The translations under genes were made by a program, and so were the position numbers. Shown here piece after piece: positions 5,877 to 12,473 of a stretch of DNA of 12,473 nucleotides (position 1 is the stretch's first letter; every line of letters begins with the position of its first letter). The notes beneath the pieces are model-generated. The model was not told the origin of the DNA and ran no database searches. It saw only the letters and a list, made by a program, of their open reading frames with translations. Source of the DNA: DASXTS01 sp036505275. GTDB taxonomy: Bacteria > Actinomycetota > Actinomycetes > Mycobacteriales > Pseudonocardiaceae. The stretch is taken from the NCBI GenBank assembly GCA_036505275.1, contig DASXTS010000264.1:1-12473 (forward strand), given 5' to 3'.

Positions 5877-5894
5877 GACGTCACATCCTCGCCG
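5840..5894. repeat. perfect 15-bp inverted repeat in the aldolase/uraD divergent gap
   Basis: CGGCGAGGATGTGAC (5840-5854) is followed, after a 25-bp spacer, by its exact reverse complement GTCACATCCTCGCCG (5880-5894). It abuts the 15-bp tandem repeats. On the minus-strand transcript the right arm contains the GAGGA that would serve as ribosome-binding site for the GTG at 5876, and that GTG lies in the loop. It could be an RNA hairpin masking the start, a pair of operator half-sites between divergent genes, or the ends of a tiny mobile sequence. No U-run follows, so a terminator is unlikely. Confidence 0.85.
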
Positions 5895-5991
5895 GTGGAA
5901 CGGGCCACCGGGCGCGGGCTGGTCGCGCCGGCCCCGAACGGTGTGTACTGCCCTCACCATGATCTGCCAGAGCACGAGCCTGGAGGTGGAC

Positions 5992-6509
5992 ATGCCCGAC
6001 ACCTCGGTGCAGCGGGACTTTCTGGTCGCCTTCGATTCGGAGACAGAGCAGGAGGCCGAGGCCGACTTGATGGCCTGCTGCGCCTCCCGGCGGTGGGCGG
6101 CCGAGGTTGCCGCGCGGCGCCCGTACCACGACCTCGACACGCTGCACCGGGTGTCCGACGCCGCGCTGGTGGCGCTGGGCTGGTCGGACGTGCAGGAGGC
6201 CCTGGCCGCGCACCCGCGGATCGGCCAGCGCGCGGAGGGCGACGGCATGGACGCCGCCTGGTCGCGGTCCGAGCAGGCCGCCGCTACCACTGAAGACGGG
6301 CAGACCGCCGGCGAGCTCGCCGCCGCCAACCAGGAGTACGAACGGCGCTTCGGCCACGTGTTCCTGATCTGCGCCACCGGCCTGTCGGCCGGCGAGGTGC
6401 TGGCCGCGCTGCACGCGCGGCTCGGCAATGACGAGAACACCGAGCGGCGCATCGTGCGGGAGGAGCTGCGCAAGATCGTCAACCTTCGGCTGGCCAGACT
6501 GGTGGCGCG

Positions 6510-6513
<4 letters not shown>
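5992..6513 (+). CDS. uraD: 2-oxo-4-hydroxy-4-carboxy-5-ureidoimidazoline (OHCU) decarboxylase
   Basis: A 173-residue cytoplasmic enzyme that decarboxylates OHCU to (S)-allantoin, the last step of urate breakdown. Family signatures are present: HPRIG with catalytic H74 (74-78), SEQ (93-95) and the helix NQEYERRFGHVFLICATG (113-130), where RFG-x-x-F and the small-residue turn are typical; EELRKIVNLRL closes the fold. The ATG at 5992 is preceded by GGAGG (5982-5986), 5 nt away. The in-frame GTG at 5941 lacks a site. The gene opens the urate block, and its stop overlaps the uraH start by 4 nt (GTGA), implying translational coupling. Length is normal for bacterial UraD. Confidence 0.95.
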
Positions 6514-6820
<307 letters not shown>

Positions 6821-6821
<1 letters not shown>

Positions 6822-7681
6822 TGGGCGTCGTGCTGGGCGACAACCGGTACGGCAAGGCCGAGACCCGGCTCGTGCACGTGGACCGTGGTGCGGAGGCCCA
6901 CCGGATCACCGATCTGAACGTGACCACCACGCTCGCCGGCGAGCTGGACGCCACCCACCTGACCGGGGACAACACCGGCGTGCTGCCGACCGACACGCAG
7001 AAGAACACGGTGTACGCCTTCGCCCGAGACGGGGTGGGCGAGCCCGAGGACTTCGCGCTGCGCCTGGCCAGGCACTTCGTGGATACGCAGCCGACGATCC
7101 ACCTGGCCAGGGTGCATGTCGAGAGCTACCGGTGGGAGCCGGTCGCGGCCACCGGCCACTCGTTCGCCCGCGGCGCGGGCACCAGGACCGCAACGGCCAC
7201 CTACGACGGCGGCAAGGCCTGGATGGTCTCCGGGATCTCCGATCTCACGGTGCTGAACACCACCGGCTCGCAGTTCCGGGGCTTCGTCCGGGACCGCTAC
7301 ACCACCCTGGCCGACGCCGACGACCGCATCCTCGCCACTGCGGTGACCGCCCGCTGGCGGCACGAGAGCGCCGAGCCGGACGCCTGGACCGCGTCGCACG
7401 CGCGGGCCGTGGAGCACCTGGTCGCCGCCTTCGCCGACACGCCGTCGAGATCGTTGCAGCAGACGCTGTACGCCATGGGCCGCCGGGTGCTCGAGCATGG
7501 GCCGGAGCTCGTCGAGGTGCGGCTGAGGCTGCCGAACAGGCACCACTTTCTGGTTGACCTCGAACCGTTCGGGCTGGACAACCCGGACGCCGTGTACCAC
7601 GCCGCCGATCGCCCGTACGGGCTGATCGAGGGCACCGTGCTGCGCGAGGACGCGCCGCCGGCCGGCGAGGCGTGGTGGTGA
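6821..7681 (+). CDS. pucL: factor-independent urate oxidase (uricase)
   Basis: A 286-residue cofactor-free urate oxidase (EC 1.7.3.3; also named uaZ/uox) that oxidises urate with O2 to 5-hydroxyisourate and H2O2. Visible motifs are NRYGK (catalytic K12), PTDTQKNTVYA (T57-D58, the active-site threonine of the Lys-Thr dyad), QFRGFVRDRYTTL and LPNRHHFLVDL (the uricase His). The two T-fold halves cover the whole chain, and length is normal for bacteria. Start ATG overlaps the uraH stop by one base; the stop is 7 nt before the FAD subunit gene. The requirement for O2 makes its position beside a hypoxia-response locus notable, but no shared control element was seen. Confidence 0.97.
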
Positions 7682-7688
7682 GCTGGCG

Positions 7689-8558
7689 ATGGACTTCATT
7701 GCACCGGCTTCGCTCGCCGAGGCGCTGGCCGCGAAGGCCGAGCGGCCGGACGCCCTGCCGATCGCCGGCGGCACCGACGTCATGGTGGAGCTGAACTTCG
7801 ACCACCGCCGCCCACCCGCGCTGCTCGACCTCACCGCGGTGGCCGAGCTGGCCGAGCTGTCCACGGTGGACGGTTCGGGCGGTGGCGCGGTGCGGATCGG
7901 CGCCGGTGTGCCGTACAGCCGCATCATCGCCCAGGCGGGTGAGGCGCTGCCCGGCCTGGCGATGGCGTCTCGCACCATCGGCTCACCACAGATCCGCAAC
8001 CGCGGAACCGTCGGCGGCAACCTCGGCTCCGCCTCCCCGGCCGGCGACGCGCATCCCCCGCTGCTGGCCAGCGACGCCGTCGTCGAGGTCGCCTCGGTCC
8101 GCGGCCGGCGCGACATCCCGATCGGGGAGTTCTTCGTCGGTGTCAAGCGCAACGCACTGGCGGCGGATGAGCTGATCACCGCCGTGCGGGTGCCGCCGGC
8201 CACCGGGCCGCAGCAGTTCGCCAAGGTCGGCACCCGCAACGCGATGGTGATCGCGGTGTGCTCCTTCGCACTGGCGCTGCACCCCGACCGGCGCGCCGTC
8301 GGCACCGGCATCGGCTCGGCGGCCCCGACGCCAGTGCGCGCCCCGGAGGCCGAGGAGTTCCTCGCCGGCGCCCTGGACTGGTCCGGCCTCAACCCGCTGC
8401 AATCCGACGTGGCGCACCGCTTCGCCGAGCTGGTGGCCGCCGCCGCCAGCCCCATCGACGACGTCCGCGGCAGCGCGGCCTACCGCAGGCACGCGCTGGC
8501 GGTCCTCGCCCGCCGCACCCTGTCCTGGGCGTGGCGCGAGCTCTGCTCGCGCCTGTGA
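7689..8558 (+). CDS. pucC: xanthine dehydrogenase FAD-binding subunit (molybdopterin dehydrogenase family)
   Basis: A 289-residue FAD-binding subunit of a three-polypeptide molybdenum hydroxylase (PucC; XdhB in E. coli naming). FAD-binding motifs are PIAGGTDVMVELN (24-36) and TIGSPQIRNRGTVGGNLGSASPAGD (96-120), where the GG-T and RNRG-T-GGN patterns wrap the flavin; a CO dehydrogenase flavoprotein C-terminal domain follows. It passes electrons from the [2Fe-2S] subunit to NAD+ or another acceptor. The ATG at 7689 lies 7 nt after the uricase stop, with only a weak ribosome-binding site, so coupling is likely. Its stop codon sits inside the left arm of the inverted repeat at 8555-8594. Substrate is inferred from context, since the family also includes CO and nicotinate dehydrogenases. 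Confidence 0.94.
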   Translation: MDFIAPASLAEALAAKAERPDALPIAGGTDVMVELNFDHRRPPALLDLTAVAELAELSTVDGSGGGAVRIGAGVPYSRIIAQAGEALPGLAMASRTIGSPQIRNRGTVGGNLGSASPAGDAHPPLLASDAVVEVASVRGRRDIPIGEFFVGVKRNALAADELITAVRVPPATGPQQFAKVGTRNAMVIAVCSFALALHPDRRAVGTGIGSAAPTPVRAPEAEEFLAGALDWSGLNPLQSDVAHRFAELVAAAASPIDDVRGSAAYRRHALAVLARRTLSWAWRELCSRL

Positions 8559-8594
8559 ATGGCGAACGGTGCGGTAACACCATTTGCCACTCAC
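8555..8594. promoter_or_regulatory. imperfect 17-bp inverted repeat before the [2Fe-2S] subunit gene
   Basis: GTGAATGGCGAACGGTG (8555-8571) and CACCATTTGCCACTCAC (8578-8594) are inverted copies, 14 of 17 positions matching, around CGGTAA. As RNA, 15 of 17 pairs could form when one G-U is counted. It overlaps the end of the FAD subunit gene and lies 26 bp before the next start. It could be an operator for an internal promoter or an mRNA hairpin setting subunit ratios. No U-run follows, which argues against a standard terminator. Confidence 0.55.
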
Positions 8595-8620
8595 GACTTA
8601 TCCACAAAGGATGGCGTGCC

Positions 8621-9088
8621 ATGCGGATCAGCCTGACGGTCAACGGCGAGGAGCACACCGCCGACGACGTGTGGCCCGGCGAGAGCCTGCTGTACGTGCT
8701 GCGCGAGCGGCTCGGGCTACCGGGGTCGAAGAACGCCTGCGAGCAGGGCGAGTGCGGGTCGTGCACCGTCTACCTGGACGACGTCCTGGTGTGCGCGTGC
8801 CTCGTCGCAGCCGGTCAGGCCGCCGGCCGCAGCGTCCGCACGGTCGAGGGGCTGGCCGCCAAGGGCGGGCTGGACCCGGTGCAGCGCACGTTCGTCGCAG
8901 CCGGGGCCGTGCAGTGCGGGTTCTGCACACCGGGTCTGGTGGTCGCCGCGCACGACCTGCTGCGCCGCACGCCCAACCCGTCCGACGCGGAGATCCGCGA
9001 GGCGCTGGCCGGCAACCTGTGCCGGTGCACCGGGTACGAGACGATCCTGGACGCGGTCCGTGCCGCCGCCGCGGAGCTGGCGCGATGA
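8621..9088 (+). CDS. pucE: xanthine dehydrogenase [2Fe-2S] subunit
   Basis: A 155-residue iron-sulfur subunit of the molybdenum hydroxylase (PucE; XdhC in E. coli naming). The plant-ferredoxin cluster motif is C40-x4-C45-x2-C48-x11-C60 (ACEQGECGSC). The second, all-helical domain carries C99-x2-C102 (QCGFCTPG) and C134-x-C136 (NLCRCTGYE). All eight ligands are present. It relays electrons from the molybdenum centre to FAD. The ATG at 8621 has AAAGGA (8606-8611) 9 nt upstream. An ATG at 8611 is in another frame. It is separated from the FAD subunit by 62 nt holding an inverted repeat, and its stop overlaps the next start (ATGA). Confidence 0.97.
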   Translation: MRISLTVNGEEHTADDVWPGESLLYVLRERLGLPGSKNACEQGECGSCTVYLDDVLVCACLVAAGQAAGRSVRTVEGLAAKGGLDPVQRTFVAAGAVQCGFCTPGLVVAAHDLLRRTPNPSDAEIREALAGNLCRCTGYETILDAVRAAAAELAR

Positions 9089-10491
9089 CCGCCGCGGTGA
9101 GCCGGTTGGTGATCGAGAGCGCCGCGGTGGCCACCGTGGACACCGCGGACTGGCGGGCGGGCGCCGGCACCGAACACTCAAGCGGCCATGTGGTGGTCGA
9201 GGACGGCGTGATCACCGCCGTCGGCTCGGGGCCGGCACCCCAGGGCTCGGGCGCCGATGCGACGAGGATCGACGGGCACGGCGCTCTGCTGGTCACGCCA
9301 GGCCTGGTGAACACCCACCACCACCTGTACCAGTGGGCCAGCCGCGGGCTGGCCCAGCAGGCCACCCTGTTCGAGTGGCTGGTCGCGCTGTACCCGGTGT
9401 GGGCCGGCCTGGACGAGAGCATCGAGTACGCCGCGGCCAGCGCTGGACTGGCGGCGCTGGCCGGCTCCGGCTGCACCGCCGTCGCCGACCACCACTACGT
9501 GTACCCGCGTGGCGCCGGCGACCTGGACGCCGCGCTGGTGGCGGCGGCCGGGCGGATCGGCGTGCGGCTGCAGCTGGTGCGCGGCTCCATGGACAGCGGC
9601 CGCTCCGGTGGCGGGCTGCCGCCGGACGACCTGGTGGAGGACACCGAGCAGGCCCTGGCCGGCACCGAGGCGGCGATCGCCGCGCATCATGATCCAACGC
9701 CGCGGGCCATGGTGCGGGTATCGGTCGGCCCCTGCTCGCCGTTCTCCGCCAGCGAGCGGCTCATGCGCGAGGCGGCGTCGCTGGCCCGCCGGCACGGCGT
9801 GCGGCTGCACACCCACCTCGCCGAGACTCTGGACGAGGAGAAGCACTGCGTCGACCGGTTCGGCCGCACGCCCATCGAGTACGCCGACGACCTGGGCTGG
9901 CTCGGGCCCGACGTGTGGCTCGCCCACGGCATCCACGTCGCCGAAAACGCGATCAAGCACCTGGGCGGGACCGGCACCGGCATCGCGCACTGCCCCAGCT
10001 CCAACGCCCGGCTAGGCGCGGGCATTGCCCCGGTGGTGCCGCTGCTGACGGCCGGGTCGCCGGTCGGCCTCGGCGTCGACGGCGCCGCGTCCAACGAGCA
10101 CGGCGGGCTCGGTCACGAGCTGCGCCAGGCAATGCTGCTGGCCCGGCTGCGTTCCGGGCCGGACGCGCTCACCGCCCGCCAGGCGCTCTGGCTCGGCACC
10201 ATGGGCGGCGCCCGCTGTCTCGGCCGCGAACGCGAGCTGGGCTCCATCGAGGTCGGCAAGTTGGCCGATCTCGCCGTCTGGCGGCTCGACGGCCTCGGCC
10301 ACGCCGGCATTGCCGACCCGCTGGCCGCGCTGGTCTTCGGCCCCCTCCCCCCGCTGGAGCTGCTCCTGGTCGGCGGTCGCACCATCGTCGAGCGCGGCCA
10401 CCTGTCCACAGTGGACGAACAGCTGCTGGCCACGGAGCTGGCCGCCGCCAGCCACCGGTTACTGACCCGCGCGGACCGCCACGGCGGCTGA
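9085..10491 (+). CDS. amidohydrolase, probable 8-oxoguanine deaminase
   Basis: A 468-residue metal-dependent deaminase of the cytosine/guanine deaminase-like amidohydrolase group. Metal-site residues are H78 and H80 (NTHHHLYQW), H244 (HTHLAE, with acid E247), H281 (AHGIH) and D332 (GLGVDGAASNE). The stretch around THHHLYQ and LFEWLVALYPVWAGLD matches the 8-oxoguanine deaminase group (EC 3.5.4.32), which also includes triazine-type deaminases, rather than classical guanine deaminase. 8-Oxoguanine deamination gives urate, which the urate oxidase in this cluster would use. ATGA overlap with the [2Fe-2S] gene shows coupling. A guanine, isoxanthopterin or triazine-like substrate remains possible; the fold is certain, the exact substrate is inferred. 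Confidence 0.88.
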   Translation: MTAAVSRLVIESAAVATVDTADWRAGAGTEHSSGHVVVEDGVITAVGSGPAPQGSGADATRIDGHGALLVTPGLVNTHHHLYQWASRGLAQQATLFEWLVALYPVWAGLDESIEYAAASAGLAALAGSGCTAVADHHYVYPRGAGDLDAALVAAAGRIGVRLQLVRGSMDSGRSGGGLPPDDLVEDTEQALAGTEAAIAAHHDPTPRAMVRVSVGPCSPFSASERLMREAASLARRHGVRLHTHLAETLDEEKHCVDRFGRTPIEYADDLGWLGPDVWLAHGIHVAENAIKHLGGTGTGIAHCPSSNARLGAGIAPVVPLLTAGSPVGLGVDGAASNEHGGLGHELRQAMLLARLRSGPDALTARQALWLGTMGGARCLGRERELGSIEVGKLADLAVWRLDGLGHAGIADPLAALVFGPLPPLELLLVGGRTIVERGHLSTVDEQLLATELAAASHRLLTRADRHGG

Positions 10492-10498
10492 TCTTCGG

Positions 10499-10531
10499 CA
10501 GATCGTCGGCGAACCGCTCAGCAGATCGTCG
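10499..10531 (+). repeat. 10-bp direct repeat in the gap before the molybdopterin subunit
   Basis: CAGATCGTCG occurs at 10499-10508 and again at 10522-10531, a 23-bp period. A third degenerate start (CAGACTTTC, 10545) continues the period. The spacing of about two helical turns could suit a regulator, but the unit is short and the claim is weak. Confidence 0.35.
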
Positions 10532-10587
10532 CTGGATCGGTCGGCAGACTTTCAGAGCTGTGACCCGGCGCTCGCCGCGCGCCAGGT

Positions 10588-10596
10588 GTGAATGGC
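10588..10596 (+). promoter_or_regulatory. GTGAATGGC element shared with the upstream [2Fe-2S] leader
   Basis: GTGAATGGC here, extended to TGTGAATGGC and followed by TGCGG a few bases on, repeats the left arm found at 8554-8576. Both lie shortly before subunit genes of the same enzyme. The 153-bp gap (10492-10644) holds no gene that I can support. Function as an operator is speculative. Confidence 0.35.
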
Positions 10597-10644
10597 ATTG
10601 TTGCGGCCTGAGCACCATGGACCGGTGATCGGCGGGAGGTCGGT

Positions 10645-12473
10645 ATGAGCACGGCGAGCCAGGCTCCGGCTGCGCCCGTCACGTCGACCAGGGGCGGCGT
10701 CGGCGAGAGCCCGCCGCGACCGGACGGCATCCTCAAGGTGCGCGGCGAGTTCGCGTACTCCTCGGACCTGTGGGCCGATGACATGCTGTGGGGCACCACG
10801 CTGCGCAGCCCGCACCCCTATGCCCGGATCCGCCGCATCGACGTGTCGCAGGCGCTCACCGTTGCCGGCGTGTACGCCGTCCTGACCAGCGATGACGTGC
10901 CGGGCAGCCCGTTGTTCGGGCTGGAGCACCGCGACCAGCCGGTGCTGGCCACCGGGGTGGTGCGCTACCAGGGCGAGCCGGTGGCGATCGTGGCCGCGGA
11001 CCACCCGGAGACCGCCCGCCGCGCGGCGCACCGGATCACGGTGGACTACGAGGTGCTCGAACCTGTCACCGACGCCGAGGCGGCCGTCAGCCAGCCGGCC
11101 GTGGCGGCCATCCACCCTGGCGGGAACCTGGTCCGGCACGTGCGGATCCGTCACGGCGAGCATGCCGAGGACGCCACCGCGCCGGTGGTCGTGACCGGCC
11201 GGTACGAGGTGGGCATGCAGGACCAGGCCTTCCTCGGGCCGGAGTCGGGGCTGGCAGTGCCGGCCGAGGACGGCGGCGTACGCCTGTATGTGGCAACCCA
11301 ATGGCTGCATGTCGACCAGCGGCAGATCGCGGCGGCCCTCGACATGCAGCCGGACCGGGTCCGGATCACGCTGGCGGGCGTGGGCGGCGCCTTCGGCGCC
11401 CGCGAGGACCTGTCCATGCAGATCCACGCCTGCCTGCTCGCGCTGCACACCGGCAAGCCGGTGAAGATGGTGTACAACCGGGAGGAGTCGTTCTTCGGGC
11501 ACGTGCACCGCCACCCGGCGACGCTGTACTACGAGCACGGCGCCGAACGGGACGGGCGGCTGGTGTACGTCCGGACGCGGATCTACCTTGACGGCGGCGC
11601 CTACGCCTCCACCACATCCGCCGTCGCCGGCAACGCGGCGACCCTCGGCGTCGGCCCGTACGACGTGCCGAACGTCTCCGTCGACTGCTACGGCGCGTAC
11701 ACCAACAACCCGCCGTGCGGCGCGATGCGGGGCTTCGGCGCCGTGCAGGCCTGCTTCGGCTACGAGTCGCAGATGGACAAGCTGGCACACGCGCTCGGCA
11801 TGGATCCGGTGGAGCTGCGGGTGCGCAACGCCGTGGCCGAGGGCAGCGTCATGCCGACCGGCCAAGTGGTCGACTCGGCGGCGCCGGTCGCCGAGCTGCT
11901 GCGCCGGGTGGCCGCCAAGCCGATGCCGCCGGCCCTACCCGCCGAGGGTGCTCCCGACCTGCGCGAGCTGCCCGGCGGGGTGTCGAACACCACGCACGGC
12001 GAGGGCGTTCGGCGCGGCATCGGCTACGCCGTCGGCATCAAGAACGTGTGCTTCTCCGAGGGCTTCGACGACTACTCGACCGCGCGGGTACGGCTGGAGG
12101 TGATCGCCGGCGAGCCGGTCGCCCTGGTGCACACCGCGGCCGCCGAGGTCGGGCAGGGCCTGGTCACCCTGCTCGGCCAGATCGTCCGCAGCGAGCTGGG
12201 CGTGCAGCGAGTGACCGTCGCGCCGGCCGATACCACCATCGGCAGCGCAGGCTCCAGCTCGGCGTCCCGGCAGAGCTACATGACCGGCGGCGCGGTCCGG
12301 GCCGCCTGCGAGGCCGTGCGCTCGCGCGTCGTGGATCAGGCCGTCGCCCGGTTCGGCGGCCGCGCTGGCGACCTCTCGCTGACCGGCGGCAAGGTCATCT
12401 CCATCGGACGTGGGGTGCTCGCCGACCTGGCGGACGTGCTGGGCGATGAGGCGGTCGAGGAGACCGTCGAGTG
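10645..12473 (+). CDS. pucD: xanthine dehydrogenase molybdopterin-binding subunit (partial, runs off right edge)
   Basis: The first 609 codons of the large catalytic subunit (PucD; XdhA in E. coli naming), usually about 750 residues, so the C-terminus with the catalytic Glu is outside the window. It starts at ATG 10645 after GGGAGG (10634-10639). The N-terminal aldehyde oxidase/xanthine dehydrogenase a/b hammerhead domain covers about 25-140 (KVRGEFAYSSDL, LRSPHPYARI, YQGEPVAIVAA). Molybdopterin contacts follow: GVGGAFGARED (245-255), NNPPCGAMRGFGA (R362, the conserved arginine) and AAEVGQG (499-505). With the FAD and [2Fe-2S] subunits it would hydroxylate hypoxanthine and xanthine to urate. 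A 153-bp gap separates it from the deaminase gene, so it may have its own promoter. Substrate rests on context; the family also contains aldehyde and CO dehydrogenases. Confidence 0.96.
   Translation, partial: MSTASQAPAAPVTSTRGGVGESPPRPDGILKVRGEFAYSSDLWADDMLWGTTLRSPHPYARIRRIDVSQALTVAGVYAVLTSDDVPGSPLFGLEHRDQPVLATGVVRYQGEPVAIVAADHPETARRAAHRITVDYEVLEPVTDAEAAVSQPAVAAIHPGGNLVRHVRIRHGEHAEDATAPVVVTGRYEVGMQDQAFLGPESGLAVPAEDGGVRLYVATQWLHVDQRQIAAALDMQPDRVRITLAGVGGAFGAREDLSMQIHACLLALHTGKPVKMVYNREESFFGHVHRHPATLYYEHGAERDGRLVYVRTRIYLDGGAYASTTSAVAGNAATLGVGPYDVPNVSVDCYGAYTNNPPCGAMRGFGAVQACFGYESQMDKLAHALGMDPVELRVRNAVAEGSVMPTGQVVDSAAPVAELLRRVAAKPMPPALPAEGAPDLRELPGGVSNTTHGEGVRRGIGYAVGIKNVCFSEGFDDYSTARVRLEVIAGEPVALVHTAAAEVGQGLVTLLGQIVRSELGVQRVTVAPADTTIGSAGSSSASRQSYMTGGAVRAACEAVRSRVVDQAVARFGGRAGDLSLTGGKVISIGRGVLADLADVLGDEAVEETVE

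Noticed and set aside
8598..8606. TTATCCACA, a perfect E. coli-type DnaA box
   Set aside because: It is a single copy in a gene cluster with no AT-rich region, no further boxes and no dnaA or dnaN nearby, so it is not an origin. A local regulatory role cannot be excluded.
10552..11865. Long minus-strand frame opposite the molybdopterin subunit
   Set aside because: The plus strand encodes an unbroken, motif-complete enzyme; the minus reading is His/Arg/Val-rich shadow sequence.

Overview
This window is GC-rich chromosomal DNA with dense, often overlapping genes, GTG starts and strong third-position G/C use. That pattern, together with a DosR/DosS two-component system and its palindromic binding sites, points to an actinomycete (Actinobacteria). 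The genus cannot be fixed from the sequence. No RNA gene, intact insertion sequence or CRISPR array was seen.

Left part (1-4807), oxygen/redox response. A MarR/GbsR-type regulator (80-649) with a palindromic candidate operator opens the window. A DosR box (801-820) precedes an Acg-like nitroreductase-fold protein (876-1874) and, 4 nt later, a DosR-type response regulator (1879-2553). The DosS-type GAF-GAF histidine kinase (2550-4169) faces the regulator tail to tail, with overlapping stop codons. A second, strong DosR box (4247-4266) and a weaker one lie between the divergent kinase and a two-CBS-domain protein (4370-4807) of the hypoxic-response type. The genes therefore look like a compact, self-regulated dormancy regulon: sensor, regulator and two effector-type targets.

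Middle part (4808-5940), accessory. It holds a 72-residue acidic, proline-rich protein built on a duplicated 19-residue motif, and a class II aldolase on the minus strand whose N-terminus reads through six copies of a 15-bp tandem repeat. A perfect 15-bp inverted repeat sits over the aldolase start region.

Right part (5941-12473), purine catabolism. Seven plus-strand genes are packed closely: OHCU decarboxylase (uraD), 5-hydroxyisourate hydrolase (uraH), urate oxidase, the FAD and [2Fe-2S] subunits of a xanthine dehydrogenase, an 8-oxoguanine deaminase-like amidohydrolase, and the molybdopterin subunit, which runs off the right edge. Together they would convert hypoxanthine, xanthine and possibly 8-oxoguanine to urate, and urate to (S)-allantoin. 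Two gaps in this run, before the [2Fe-2S] and the molybdopterin subunits, carry repeat structures that share a GTGAATGGC core and may be regulatory.
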